A stretch of 64,000 bases of DNA from Neisseriaceae bacterium ESL0693. Its GTDB lineage: Bacteria; Pseudomonadota; Gammaproteobacteria; Burkholderiales; Neisseriaceae. Within the stretch, counting starts at the first letter, position 1, and every line of letters starts with the position of its first letter. The stretch covers positions 62,001 through 126,000 of the forward strand of contig JAQTIE010000001.1 of the NCBI GenBank assembly GCA_029433475.1, in the 5' to 3' direction. Below the pieces are notes generated by a model. The model saw nothing but the letters and a program-made list of their open reading frames with translations, had not been told where the DNA came from and searched no databases. This document shows, one piece after another, positions 56,959 through 64,000 of the stretch. The position numbers and the translations under genes were made by a program.

Positions 56959-57225
56959 ATGGGATCTAACCAGCGGCAACCATCAAGTCAAATCATTCTT
57001 GAATTAAATGCTGAAGAGGTAAGAGATTATTTTTTGAAATCAGAAAATTATTGCGGCTTATCCATGCCGCAATATATTGATTTTACCGATTTACTGGCGG
57101 ATATAAATAAAATTTTGTCTGGTAAAAATTTAAAAGATTTTTTCGGGCAGGGCAAGAAACCCAATAAATACGATAAAAATAATGACGATATTGTTTACAA
57201 TAAAAATGGCAGTCTAATGAAATAA
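56959..57225 (+). CDS. hypothetical 88-aa protein
   Basis: A small hydrophilic protein (MGSNQRQPSSQIILELNAEE...). It has a helical middle (MPQYIDFTDLLADINKIL) and a Lys/Asn-rich tail; no family or signal peptide is recognised. It lies downstream of mnmE on the same strand, with no clear ribosome site beyond a CAGG 14 bases before the ATG. It may be real, or a chance ORF in AT-rich DNA. Confidence 0.4.
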   Translation: MGSNQRQPSSQIILELNAEEVRDYFLKSENYCGLSMPQYIDFTDLLADINKILSGKNLKDFFGQGKKPNKYDKNNDDIVYNKNGSLMK

Positions 57226-57470
57226 AAACAAAAGAAGTTGAGCTATTTGCCAGTTCTTACGATCAATAAATTTATGTTATGTAAATATTAAAATCCTGTT
57301 ATGAATGGTCTGATCTCTTCAATGGTGAAATGCTATCAGCCAGAAGCGATGGATTTAACTTTATACACAAAAACCAAAACATGATTTTTGTTATTTCAGT
57401 ATGTGATGAGTAACAGGATTCACCCATACGGTACCATTCAAGTATTTTTATTGTCTTTTTGAGATCCTGC

Positions 57471-57680
57471 TCATAATGCCTGTATCAGCCTGAAACGCGG
57501 TTGTGACTGGCCGTTCAGTATCACCATTTCTTCAAACATCGCCAGCGGCCTTACCCACATTGAATAATCACCATACAAGCATTGATAGATAACCATTTCT
57601 TCCTCGGTTTCACTGTGTCTGGCGGTACCGAATACCTGATATTGCTGACCTTTATAATGTTGATAGATACCGCGTTGCAT
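57471..57680 (-). CDS. DUF1653 domain protein
   Basis: A 69-residue protein matching DUF1653 almost throughout: [44 protein letters not shown], ending RFRLIQAL. The family is small, cytoplasmic and without an established function. AAGGA precedes the ATG by six bases. It is monocistronic. Confidence 0.88.
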   Translation of the reverse strand: MQRGIYQHYKGQQYQVFGTARHSETEEEMVIYQCLYGDYSMWVRPLAMFEEMVILNGQSQPRFRLIQAL

Positions 57681-58007
57681 GGGATTTCCTTGATTAAAGT
57701 GATGGTACAGAGATTAAGGGTGCCCATTGTAGTGGTTTTGTCATTGTGGGTCGAATCTATCGATGAAGTAATCAAAAGCTGTTTGGTTACAAAATGATAT
57801 TGTTTCCATTTGCCCAAGAGAATACCATCTATTGTGCTATGGTATTATAAAATAATTGATATTTTCTACACATGTATTACAGCAAGAGTTAGGATAAATA
57901 ATCCCGATCTTCGTCTCTGTTGTCTGATGTACTGTTGTCAGATAATAAACGTCTTAAACATGAGGACTATTATTTGTATAGCACCATTGCTTAGGATATA
58001 TAAGACA
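57681..58007. other. intergenic, no gene supported
   Basis: AT-rich sequence before the cysI remnant. A 67-codon frame (57810-58013) lacks a ribosome site and any family pattern, and runs into the pseudogene. Confidence 0.4.
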
Positions 58008-58320
58008 GTTTAACGGATGGTTTTAATGGTGATCATAAGCAGATTATCCGTTTTCATGGGACGTATGAGCAGGACGACAGAGCTCTTCGGGTAAAGCAGC
58101 TTATATAAAAATCAGAACCAAAGCAGATGATGATGCCCCTACGTTTGTCTGGCGGTATTATCACCACTAAATGATCTTAACCTGCATGCCAATGGTCTGA
58201 ATTTTGTAGCCATTGGCGCACATGGACACTTGGTTGGTTTCAATGTGCGCTAATGGGTAGTGGTTTGGCGACTACGCTGACATTTTACCTGACTGATATT
58301 TTTGGTTTAATAAGGGTTAT
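58008..58320 (+). pseudogene. cysI: cysI (sulfite reductase beta subunit) remnant
   Basis: Translated pieces match assimilatory sulfite reductase hemoprotein (CysI) in the correct order. [19 protein letters not shown] and YEQDDRALR (58008-58100) match the family GGFKGDN..LIRFHGMYQQDDRDIR block. [21 protein letters not shown] (shown by [11 protein letters not shown], ~58115-58170) matches the LRCRLPGGVITTK block. After stops and deletions, [17 protein letters not shown] and a frame-shifted GSGLATT...DIFGL echo the later family blocks, down to GGGLGMTH..ADVIGF. Large internal deletions and several stops make it non-functional. No other cys gene is in the window. The organism may rely on reduced sulfur from its habitat (inference). 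Confidence 0.75.
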
Positions 58321-58515
58321 TTTTACTGTTTTATAGCATGTAGATCGGTCTATGATTGTTTTGCTGAGAGGTGTTTTACATGTTGCAGATATATGAGTAG
58401 GTCAAATAAATTAAGCTACCGATTTAAACTGATCGCTACCTTCATGTAAAATCAGAGATAAGTAGATTACCTTAGCCTATAGGTCTCCGAAATATTGATG
58501 AAAATGTGCAGAAAG
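58321..58515. other. intergenic after the cysI remnant, no gene seen
   Basis: Low-complexity AT-rich DNA up to the converging membrane-protein gene. No RNA or hairpin of note. Confidence 0.4.
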
Positions 58516-59301
58516 TTAAATGATATTGTCTTCGGTTTTAATCTGGATATGAAAAATATGTTTGTAGGTACAGCCTATGATTAAATAACTAAAAGGAATA
58601 CTCCAGATGAGGCCGATTCCTAGCGGTAAGCTGGCCAGAGTATTAATTAACAGGATAAAACACAATAACCAGAAGAATTTAAACCAATGCTGTTTTACGA
58701 TGATAAAAGAAGTATGAATAGCCAGCCATATTTTGGCTTCTGGATAGTCCAATATAATCCAATTGACCAGAATAAATGCAATACTCAGAAATAGCATGGA
58801 CAATATACAGATTGGCAAAGCGATAAAAATCAAATTATGCTGTCCAATGATTCCTGCGATAAAACCCATGATCAAAAAAATAACTATGGCTGAAACATAT
58901 ATAATGAGGGGCAATAGTATATTGGTAACAAATAAAATACCAAATCGGTTTAGCGTACTAAAAAAATCCTCGATGACTTTAACGGGTTTTCCATTCAAAT
59001 GTTTTAAAGTGATGGGAATAAAACCCAAACCAATAACGTTAAAAATAAAAATCGATATAAGATAAATCAATACAGCTATCGATTGGTTAGCTAAAAACAG
59101 CAGTGCCATTAATAAGAATAATGCCAGTAATAGGCAAAAATTCAACAGATGACTCAGAAAAAAAGCTAATTTACATCCGGAAACATATGACCATGCTTCT
59201 CTTATGATCTGTTGAATACTGAAATCATAAGTGGATGTAGCGATTTTTTCCAAAGGTTGTTGAATCAGTTTATGGGTATTGTGATGTCTTATATTTGGCA
59301 T
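58516..59301 (-). CDS. hypothetical multi-pass membrane protein (paralogue of 60177-60965)
   Basis: 261 residues with about five or six hydrophobic segments. The cytoplasmic N terminus contains STYDFSIQQIIREAW, then SGCKLAFFLSHLL. The last part is FKFFWLLCFILLINTLASLPLGIGLIWSIPFSYLIIGC (shown by LGIGLIWSIPFSYL) and ends YKHIF. These blocks recur in the divergent gene at 60177, so the two are paralogues. No transporter or enzyme motif is visible and the function is unknown. The name is ours only by description. Confidence 0.75.
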   Translation of the reverse strand: MPNIRHHNTHKLIQQPLEKIATSTYDFSIQQIIREAWSYVSGCKLAFFLSHLLNFCLLLALFLLMALLFLANQSIAVLIYLISIFIFNVIGLGFIPITLKHLNGKPVKVIEDFFSTLNRFGILFVTNILLPLIIYVSAIVIFLIMGFIAGIIGQHNLIFIALPICILSMLFLSIAFILVNWIILDYPEAKIWLAIHTSFIIVKQHWFKFFWLLCFILLINTLASLPLGIGLIWSIPFSYLIIGCTYKHIFHIQIKTEDNII

Positions 59302-60176
59302 GAAAGCTTCTTTCGTTGATTAATAATAGAGATGAATTTTAAAAAAGACGGTTTATGATCATAAATCATGTGGAGCCAATATGATGGCAGCCAAAAATCT
59401 ATAGACATATTTAATGTATTAACTAATCATGATTTTGGTTTATGGCATTTGATGCCATTATGTCAATATGCTTTTCTTTTGTTGAGAGGGTGCCAATCAT
59501 ATGAGTATTCATGATGATATAGATAAATTCAAACAGTCTGTTATAAGAATTAATTTAGCATAAAAGATAATATTTGAAAAATTTAATTTTAAATCGAAAA
59601 AATTAATTTATATATGTTATTATTTAAGAATAGTATATTATTTTTGATTGATATAATATCAGGGTATTTTCAGCTCAATCATTGATGATGAAATGACTGG
59701 ATTTAATCAATAAATAAGGTATAGATATCACTGATTATTTCTGTCATGAGATGAAGATATAAGATTTGAATGATGGAAGTCGTTTTTTAGCCTGTATGTT
59801 TGAAACAATCATATAAATGATTACCTGAATCAGTTTTTCTATTGGATATCAAAATTTCAATCAGGATTGGAATGGTTTATATCTTTGATTATATTTTATC
59901 TAATTTTGAATGTTAAGCAGAAAAAGTTTTATTTAATGCTGATTTTATCGCAGGGCAAATCAAACCATTGAGAATCCCGTTGGCTGGCTTATGCATTAAA
60001 AGGTGGTCATAAATGTGATATCTGTAAGATAGACAAATATACAGGTAAATAATTTATTTGAATAAATGTAATGAAATGATAATATGATGTTTCAGGCAAG
60101 CATTTTGTCTGAATAATCAAAAATTACTTATGTTTTTGTTTTTATAATAATATTTATTCTTTATAGGACGAGGCTG
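59302..60176. other. long AT-rich divergent region between two paralogous membrane genes
   Basis: 875 bases with no intact gene. Around 59960-60050 a short frame reads ENPVGWL then, one base shifted, YALKGGHKCDIC. This pattern faintly recalls plasmid Rep-type proteins, possibly a tiny remnant. No tRNA, repeat array or strong terminator is seen. Both gene promoters must be here. Confidence 0.4.
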
Positions 60177-60965
60177 ATGCAAAATATACCTAAATATAAT
60201 AACACCTATGATCCGCAAACGGAGGAATGGGGACAGAAATCCATCATCGACGTAACCACATCCACCTATGATTTCAGTATAGGTGAAATCATAGAGGAGG
60301 GTTGGCAGTGTGTATCAGGCAGTAAACTGGCTTTTTTTCTTGCTTTATTAATATTGATCGGCAGTCAGTCCATATTAACTGCATTTGCAGAATCATTCAT
60401 TGCACCCGATAATTTTGTATTTAGCATCCTTTTTAATATTATTAGTAGTCTGATCATTAATATGCTCAGTCTTGGTTTTATGTCTTTGACATTGCGATAT
60501 TTGAATGATAGTGGTTCGGATTTTTTAGCAGATTTTTTTGCACCCTGGAAACGGTTGTTCGCTTTCTGTTGGGCATATTTACTTTTAGCGGCTGTCATAA
60601 TCGCGGTTAGTGCTATTATTATGGTAGTAATGCTGATATTGGTATATTTATTGCATTTAAATGCAGATTTGGCATTCACTTTAGGAATGTTACTGATTAT
60701 GGTAGCAGTGATGATAATAGCTTTATTATGTTATTTGACTCCCTGGATCATTATGGATTATCAAGGCATAACAGTATGTTCGGCAATATATACTTCTTAT
60801 GTGGCCATCAAGCAGCACTGGTTTAAAATCGGGCTATTGATGTCACTGCTGGCATTGATTAATGTGGCTACGGTGTTTACTTTAGGCATTGGTCTGATCT
60901 GGAGTATCCCGCTTACTAATCTTACGATTGGTTGTTTGTATAAACATATTTTTTATCATAATTAG
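60177..60965 (+). CDS. hypothetical multi-pass membrane protein (paralogue of 58516-59301)
   Basis: 262 residues with about six hydrophobic segments. The N-terminal cytoplasmic part has STYDFSIGEIIEEGW, then SGSKLAFFLALL. The end has IKQHWFKIGLLMSLLALIN, LGIGLIWSIPLTNL and YKHIFY. The pairwise blocks shared with the gene at 58516 show duplication followed by divergence. Start ATG at 60177 has AGGACGAGG just upstream. No family function is recognised. Confidence 0.75.
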   Translation: MQNIPKYNNTYDPQTEEWGQKSIIDVTTSTYDFSIGEIIEEGWQCVSGSKLAFFLALLILIGSQSILTAFAESFIAPDNFVFSILFNIISSLIINMLSLGFMSLTLRYLNDSGSDFLADFFAPWKRLFAFCWAYLLLAAVIIAVSAIIMVVMLILVYLLHLNADLAFTLGMLLIMVAVMIIALLCYLTPWIIMDYQGITVCSAIYTSYVAIKQHWFKIGLLMSLLALINVATVFTLGIGLIWSIPLTNLTIGCLYKHIFYHN

Positions 60966-61254
60966 ATATTTGCTCAGATAGCTATTAAAGTCATATTCAG
61001 TCTTCAATTAGGATGTTGTGGCCAGATTTTTATTGCCGATTAAGTGGTGTTAAATTGAACAAAAATGTCTGATTGATGGGCAACAAAGCCAGTCTTGGGT
61101 AATTCATGCTGTTGGCGGGTGTGCAGTCTGATGAGGGGATGAATGATAATCAGGCCAGACTGATTGTGACTCTCCCATACGTTGAATTTTTTGGCATCAA
61201 TCTGCATACGGTGTCTGTAAACCCGTATCGTTCACGTTACATAGATGGCGATGA
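60966..61254. other. intergenic, no gene seen
   Basis: Between the membrane gene and the secB terminator. Some coding-like stretches exist but no intact frame or family pattern. Confidence 0.4.
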
Positions 61255-61292
61255 TAATAAAAACCGGACAGATTAGCGTAATCTGTCCGGTT
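61255..61292 (-). terminator. secB terminator
   Basis: A perfect 14-bp stem (61262-61275 with 61279-61292, loop GCG) is followed on the minus strand by TTTTTATTATC. Confidence 0.85.
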
Positions 61293-61318
61293 AGCTGATG
61301 TTTCGATTAAATTATGAT

Positions 61319-61795
61319 TTAAACATTATTGCTGCCGGTTTCATTGGCAGCTTCCTGCGCCTGTTGTGCCTGATACATGGCTTCAAAGTTGATGGGTGCC
61401 AGCATCACTGGAGGGAAGCCGGCACGGGTAATGGTGGAAGAAACCACTTCGCGGGCATAAGGGAACAGAATATTGGGGGCAGCAACGGCCAGCAATAGCT
61501 GTATATCATCTTCGGCAACATTTTCAATACGGAAGATACCGCTTTGTGCCACTTCGTTTAAGAACATCACTTTGTCTTCAGTCAGTTTGGCGGTAACGGT
61601 AACAGTAACGGTAACGTCGTAAAAATGGTCTTCCAGCTTATCGGAAGATGTTGCAATACGCATTTCTACCTGAGGCTCGCCATTGTCCAGAAAAACACGG
61701 GGGGCGTGAGGAACTTCTAAAGACAGATCCTTCACATAAATTTTTTCAATACTGAATACAGGTTGTTGTTCGGTGGCTTGTTCTTGTTCGCTCAT
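61319..61795 (-). CDS. secB: protein-export chaperone SecB
   Basis: A 158-residue cytoplasmic chaperone that keeps preproteins unfolded and hands them to SecA. Family blocks: [19 protein letters not shown] (residues ~14-32), [24 protein letters not shown] (shown by VEVTVTAK-type strand and EVAQSGIF), [20 protein letters not shown] and [10 protein letters not shown]. The C-terminal tail is Gln/Ala-rich. It is located next to grxC, a common proteobacterial arrangement, but a 90-base gap separates the two. SecB would handle outer-membrane proteins, including perhaps the giant adhesins (inference). Confidence 0.95.
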   Translation of the reverse strand: MSEQEQATEQQPVFSIEKIYVKDLSLEVPHAPRVFLDNGEPQVEMRIATSSDKLEDHFYDVTVTVTVTAKLTEDKVMFLNEVAQSGIFRIENVAEDDIQLLLAVAAPNILFPYAREVVSSTITRAGFPPVMLAPINFEAMYQAQQAQEAANETGSNNV

Positions 61796-61885
61796 GATTT
61801 TCCTTCAGGTGTGAAGATAAGGTTAAATAAATAATGATTCAACCATTCAGGTTGTCAGGGGGATATTGTGACACAGGCGACTTAA

Positions 61886-62143
61886 TTAGTCTCTTAAAAG
61901 TGTATCCAGTTGTCCTGAATCATTCAATGCTTTCAGGTCATCGAAGCCACCGACATGAGTATCACCAATATAGATTTGGGGTACAGTACGGCGTTGGGTG
62001 CGCTGCATCATTTCTTCACGTCTGGCCGGATCGGTATCAATACGGATTTCTTCAATTTCTGTAATGCCTTTTTGTTTGAGTAGTGCTTTGGCTCGCTGGC
62101 AATAAGGGCACACGCCGGTGGTATACATGCTGATCTTTGGCAT
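61886..62143 (-). CDS. grxC: glutaredoxin 3
   Basis: An 85-residue thioltransferase with N-terminal ISMYTTGVCPYCQRAKALL (redox CPYC motif, ~residues 11-14), RTVPQIYIGDTHVGGFDDL (TVP cis-Pro and GG-D glutathione-binding blocks). ATG 62143 is preferred because GAAGGAG lies seven bases before it and the protein begins directly at the first strand; a longer frame upstream has no conserved sequence. Same strand and order as grxC-secB in other proteobacteria. Confidence 0.93.
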   Translation of the reverse strand: MPKISMYTTGVCPYCQRAKALLKQKGITEIEEIRIDTDPARREEMMQRTQRRTVPQIYIGDTHVGGFDDLKALNDSGQLDTLLRD

Positions 62144-62289
62144 AAAAACTCCTTCTTTCATAAGCTGGATAAGCATTGGAAAGACTAAGCATACCGCGAA
62201 CCCAGCCAACTAAACAAGCGAGATACTTTCGAATTATCAAAGCTTCGGTATAATCTGACTAAAATACAATGTAACAAGGATAGTCGGAC

Positions 62290-62943
62290 ATGATTCGTTT
62301 TGAGCAGGTCAGTAAAACCTATCCAGGGGGTTTTCAGGCCTTGAATAACCTGAGCTTCAGTATTGTTAAGGGAGAGATGGTATTTATTGCCGGCCATTCG
62401 GGTGCTGGTAAATCCACTTTGCTGAAACTGGTCAGTGGCATTACCAAGCCGACCAAGGGCAAGGTGTGGCTGAATAATCAGGATTTGGGTACATTCAATG
62501 ATAACCGGCTGGGTTTTTTACGGCAGAATATCGGCATGGTTTTTCAGGATCATAAGATTTTGTTTGACCGTAATGTATTACAAAATGTTCTTTTGCCTTT
62601 GCGGATTATCGGCTACGACGTTAAAAAAGCACAGCACCGCGCCCGAGTGGCGATTGAAAAGGTAGGGCTGGGCGGGCGTGAACTGGCCGATCCGATCACT
62701 TTATCCGGTGGTGAACAGCAACGCTTATGTATTGCCCGTGCCATTGTGCATCAGCCCGGGCTTTTGATTGCCGATGAGCCTTCAGCCAATCTGGATCGCG
62801 CCTATGCATTGGATATTATGCAGTTATTCAAAACTTTTAATGATGCCGGTACCACTGTGCTGGTGGCCGCCCATGATGAAACCCTGATGGCCGATTATGG
62901 CTGTCGCATTATCCGGTTGCAGGAAGGCAGGTTTTACGCATGA
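62290..62943 (+). CDS. ftsE: cell division ATP-binding protein FtsE
   Basis: The ABC ATPase of the FtsEX complex, 217 residues. Motifs are Walker A GHSGAGKSTLL (~residues 37-47), Q-loop GMVFQDHKILFD, signature TLSGGEQQRLCIARA and Walker B LLIADEPSANLD. FtsEX controls periplasmic amidase activation during septation. The stop overlaps the ftsX start by four bases (ATGA). A preceding AAGGA site is well placed. Confidence 0.95.
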   Translation: MIRFEQVSKTYPGGFQALNNLSFSIVKGEMVFIAGHSGAGKSTLLKLVSGITKPTKGKVWLNNQDLGTFNDNRLGFLRQNIGMVFQDHKILFDRNVLQNVLLPLRIIGYDVKKAQHRARVAIEKVGLGGRELADPITLSGGEQQRLCIARAIVHQPGLLIADEPSANLDRAYALDIMQLFKTFNDAGTTVLVAAHDETLMADYGCRIIRLQEGRFYA

Positions 62944-63851
62944 AACAAAGACTTTCACTGCATAAAGAAGCCGCATTAAAAGCCTGGCGGCAGTTATTCA
63001 GACAACCGGTGGCCACATTACTGATCCTGCTGATGCTGGCCATTGCCATGACTTTGCCGCTGGTTTTATATTTGGGGGTTAATCAGGCGCAGCAGTTGCT
63101 GGGTCAGGTGGATGAGTCTCCCAGTCTGACACTGTATATGCAATTGAATGCGAATGATGCCGATAACCGCACGGTAGAAGAGGCACTGAAACAGGATCAG
63201 CGGTTGCATGACGTTATATTTATCAGTAAAAAACAGGCGCTGACTGAATTACAGCGCAGTATGGGCAATCAGGATCTGGTGTCTATGCTGGACAGTAATC
63301 CCTTGCCCGATGCTTTTACTGTGATGGTCAGAGACGATACGCCGGCACATCTGCAAACATTGCGTGATGAATTAAAACAATTGCCGATGGTGGAAAGCGT
63401 CAAGATGGACGCAGAATGGGTGCAAACATTGTATCGGCTGAATGTATTGGTACACCGGTTATTGTGGTTTCTGGCGTGTACACTGGCGCTGGCGTTTGCT
63501 TTGGTGTCTTATAATACCATTCGCTTGCAGATTCTGAGCCATCGTGAAGAAATTGAAATTACTAAATTATTGGGTGCGCCGGTATCGTTTATTCGTCGAC
63601 CCTTTATTTATTTGTCTCTCTGGCAAAGCTTACTGTCTATCGGCATCAGTCTGGGCTTATGCTGGTGGCTGACAATGATCATGTACCCGCTGATTGAGCA
63701 GATTCTAAAGCCATATGGCATTGATATGCGGTATCGCTTTTTTGATCTGACTGAGATTATATGTATTGTGGTGCTGGTGTGTGGTCTGGGTGTCATGGGT
63801 GCCTGGCTGGCTACCCGCCAGCATTGGCTGAGTTTTAAAATTAAAGCGTAG
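62940..63851 (+). CDS. ftsX: cell division protein FtsX
   Basis: A 303-residue inner-membrane partner of FtsE with four TM segments: residues ~22-45 (PVATLLILLMLAIAMTLPL), then after a ~120-residue periplasmic loop three more near 175-195, 225-250 and 270-290. The C-terminal part contains LRLQ-type IRLQILSHREEIEITKLLGAPVSFIRRPF (shown by SHREEIEITKLLGA), the coupling region to FtsE. Translational coupling with ftsE is tight. Confidence 0.95.
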   Translation: MKQRLSLHKEAALKAWRQLFRQPVATLLILLMLAIAMTLPLVLYLGVNQAQQLLGQVDESPSLTLYMQLNANDADNRTVEEALKQDQRLHDVIFISKKQALTELQRSMGNQDLVSMLDSNPLPDAFTVMVRDDTPAHLQTLRDELKQLPMVESVKMDAEWVQTLYRLNVLVHRLLWFLACTLALAFALVSYNTIRLQILSHREEIEITKLLGAPVSFIRRPFIYLSLWQSLLSIGISLGLCWWLTMIMYPLIEQILKPYGIDMRYRFFDLTEIICIVVLVCGLGVMGAWLATRQHWLSFKIKA

Positions 63852-63867
63852 ATATTTTTGTTTAATC

Positions 63868-63906
63868 AATAGCCACTGTGTAAACATCAGCAACACAGTG
63901 GCTATT
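63868..63906. terminator. bidirectional hairpin between ftsX and the DAHP synthase gene
   Basis: AATAGCCACTGTG (63868-63880) pairs perfectly with CACAGTGGCTATT (63894-63906). T-rich sequence lies on both flanks, fitting two converging genes. Confidence 0.75.
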
Positions 63907-63924
63907 ATTCCGTAGAACTGAATT

Positions 63925-64000
63925 TCAAAGGCGGGTCTTGGCGGCTCTGGCGAGAATATCCAGCATTTGTTCAGTTTCTTCCCAGCCAATACAGGCATCG
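63925..64000 (-). CDS. aroG: 3-deoxy-7-phosphoheptulonate synthase, C-terminal end (truncated by window)
   Basis: The last 24 codons on the minus strand read DACIGWEETEQMLDILARAA then KTRL and stop (TGA at 63925-63927). This is the conserved end of class I DAHP synthases (the DACIGWEDT block of AroG/AroF/AroH), the first enzyme of the shikimate pathway. The feedback-sensitivity type cannot be read from this fragment. Confidence 0.8.
   Translation of the reverse strand, partial: DACIGWEETEQMLDILARAAKTRL

Noticed and set aside
57810-58013. 67-codon plus-strand ORF before the cysI remnant
   Set aside because: No ribosome site, no recognisable pattern, and it runs into pseudogene sequence.

Overview
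The window reads as one chromosomal segment of a low-to-mid GC betaproteobacterium of the Neisseriaceae. Several housekeeping proteins (UvrD, RNB-family nuclease, SecB, GrxC, FtsE/FtsX) look neisserial. The giant YadA-type adhesins, DUF2827 proteins and AT-rich intergenic DNA suggest a bee-gut Snodgrassella-like organism. The genus is inferred from recognition only; no rRNA marker is present.

Layout. 1-1216: the end of an AAA ATPase gene overlapping a small TOPRIM gene, a likely defence pair. 1399-4129: uvrD and a HIT protein. 4411-10180: an OLD/RecF-like ATPase with a HEPN-like tail, a divergent PEP-carboxylase-like gene, and a decayed second copy of the ATPase gene. 10195-17019: dnaJ, an RNB nuclease, xseB-ispA, a TsaC-type protein and an APC permease. 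17458-20031: a ThiF/MoeB-like protein, a DUF3578-HNH endonuclease and tRNA-Gly(CCC). 20197-28397: tenA, purD, yigZ-ltaE, etfBA, trmO and lpxC. This stretch also holds a perfect parS site and three DnaA-box clusters, one at 18.2 kb, one on each side of trmO. A second parS-like site lies inside mnmE at 56.5 kb. Together they suggest an origin-proximal position.

28.4-54 kb is the most unusual part. Two giant trimeric autotransporter adhesins (2531 and 2422 residues) are followed by a LexA/CI-like repressor and a Roadblock/LC7-like protein. Next come a possible 37-residue ORF, a 913-residue protein with no visible signal peptide whose last ~78 residues resemble a YadA membrane anchor, and three tandem DUF2827 proteins that look like GT-B glycosyltransferases. 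I propose this as an adhesin production and modification locus, possibly glycosylating the Ser/Thr-rich stalks. Only the domain resemblances are seen; the function is inferred.

54-64 kb returns to ordinary genes: a 2-hydroxyacid dehydrogenase, an FKBP isomerase, mnmE, a DUF1653 protein, two divergent paralogous membrane proteins, secB, grxC, ftsE-ftsX and the 3' end of a DAHP synthase gene. A decayed cysI (sulfite reductase) fragment lies at 58.0-58.3 kb.
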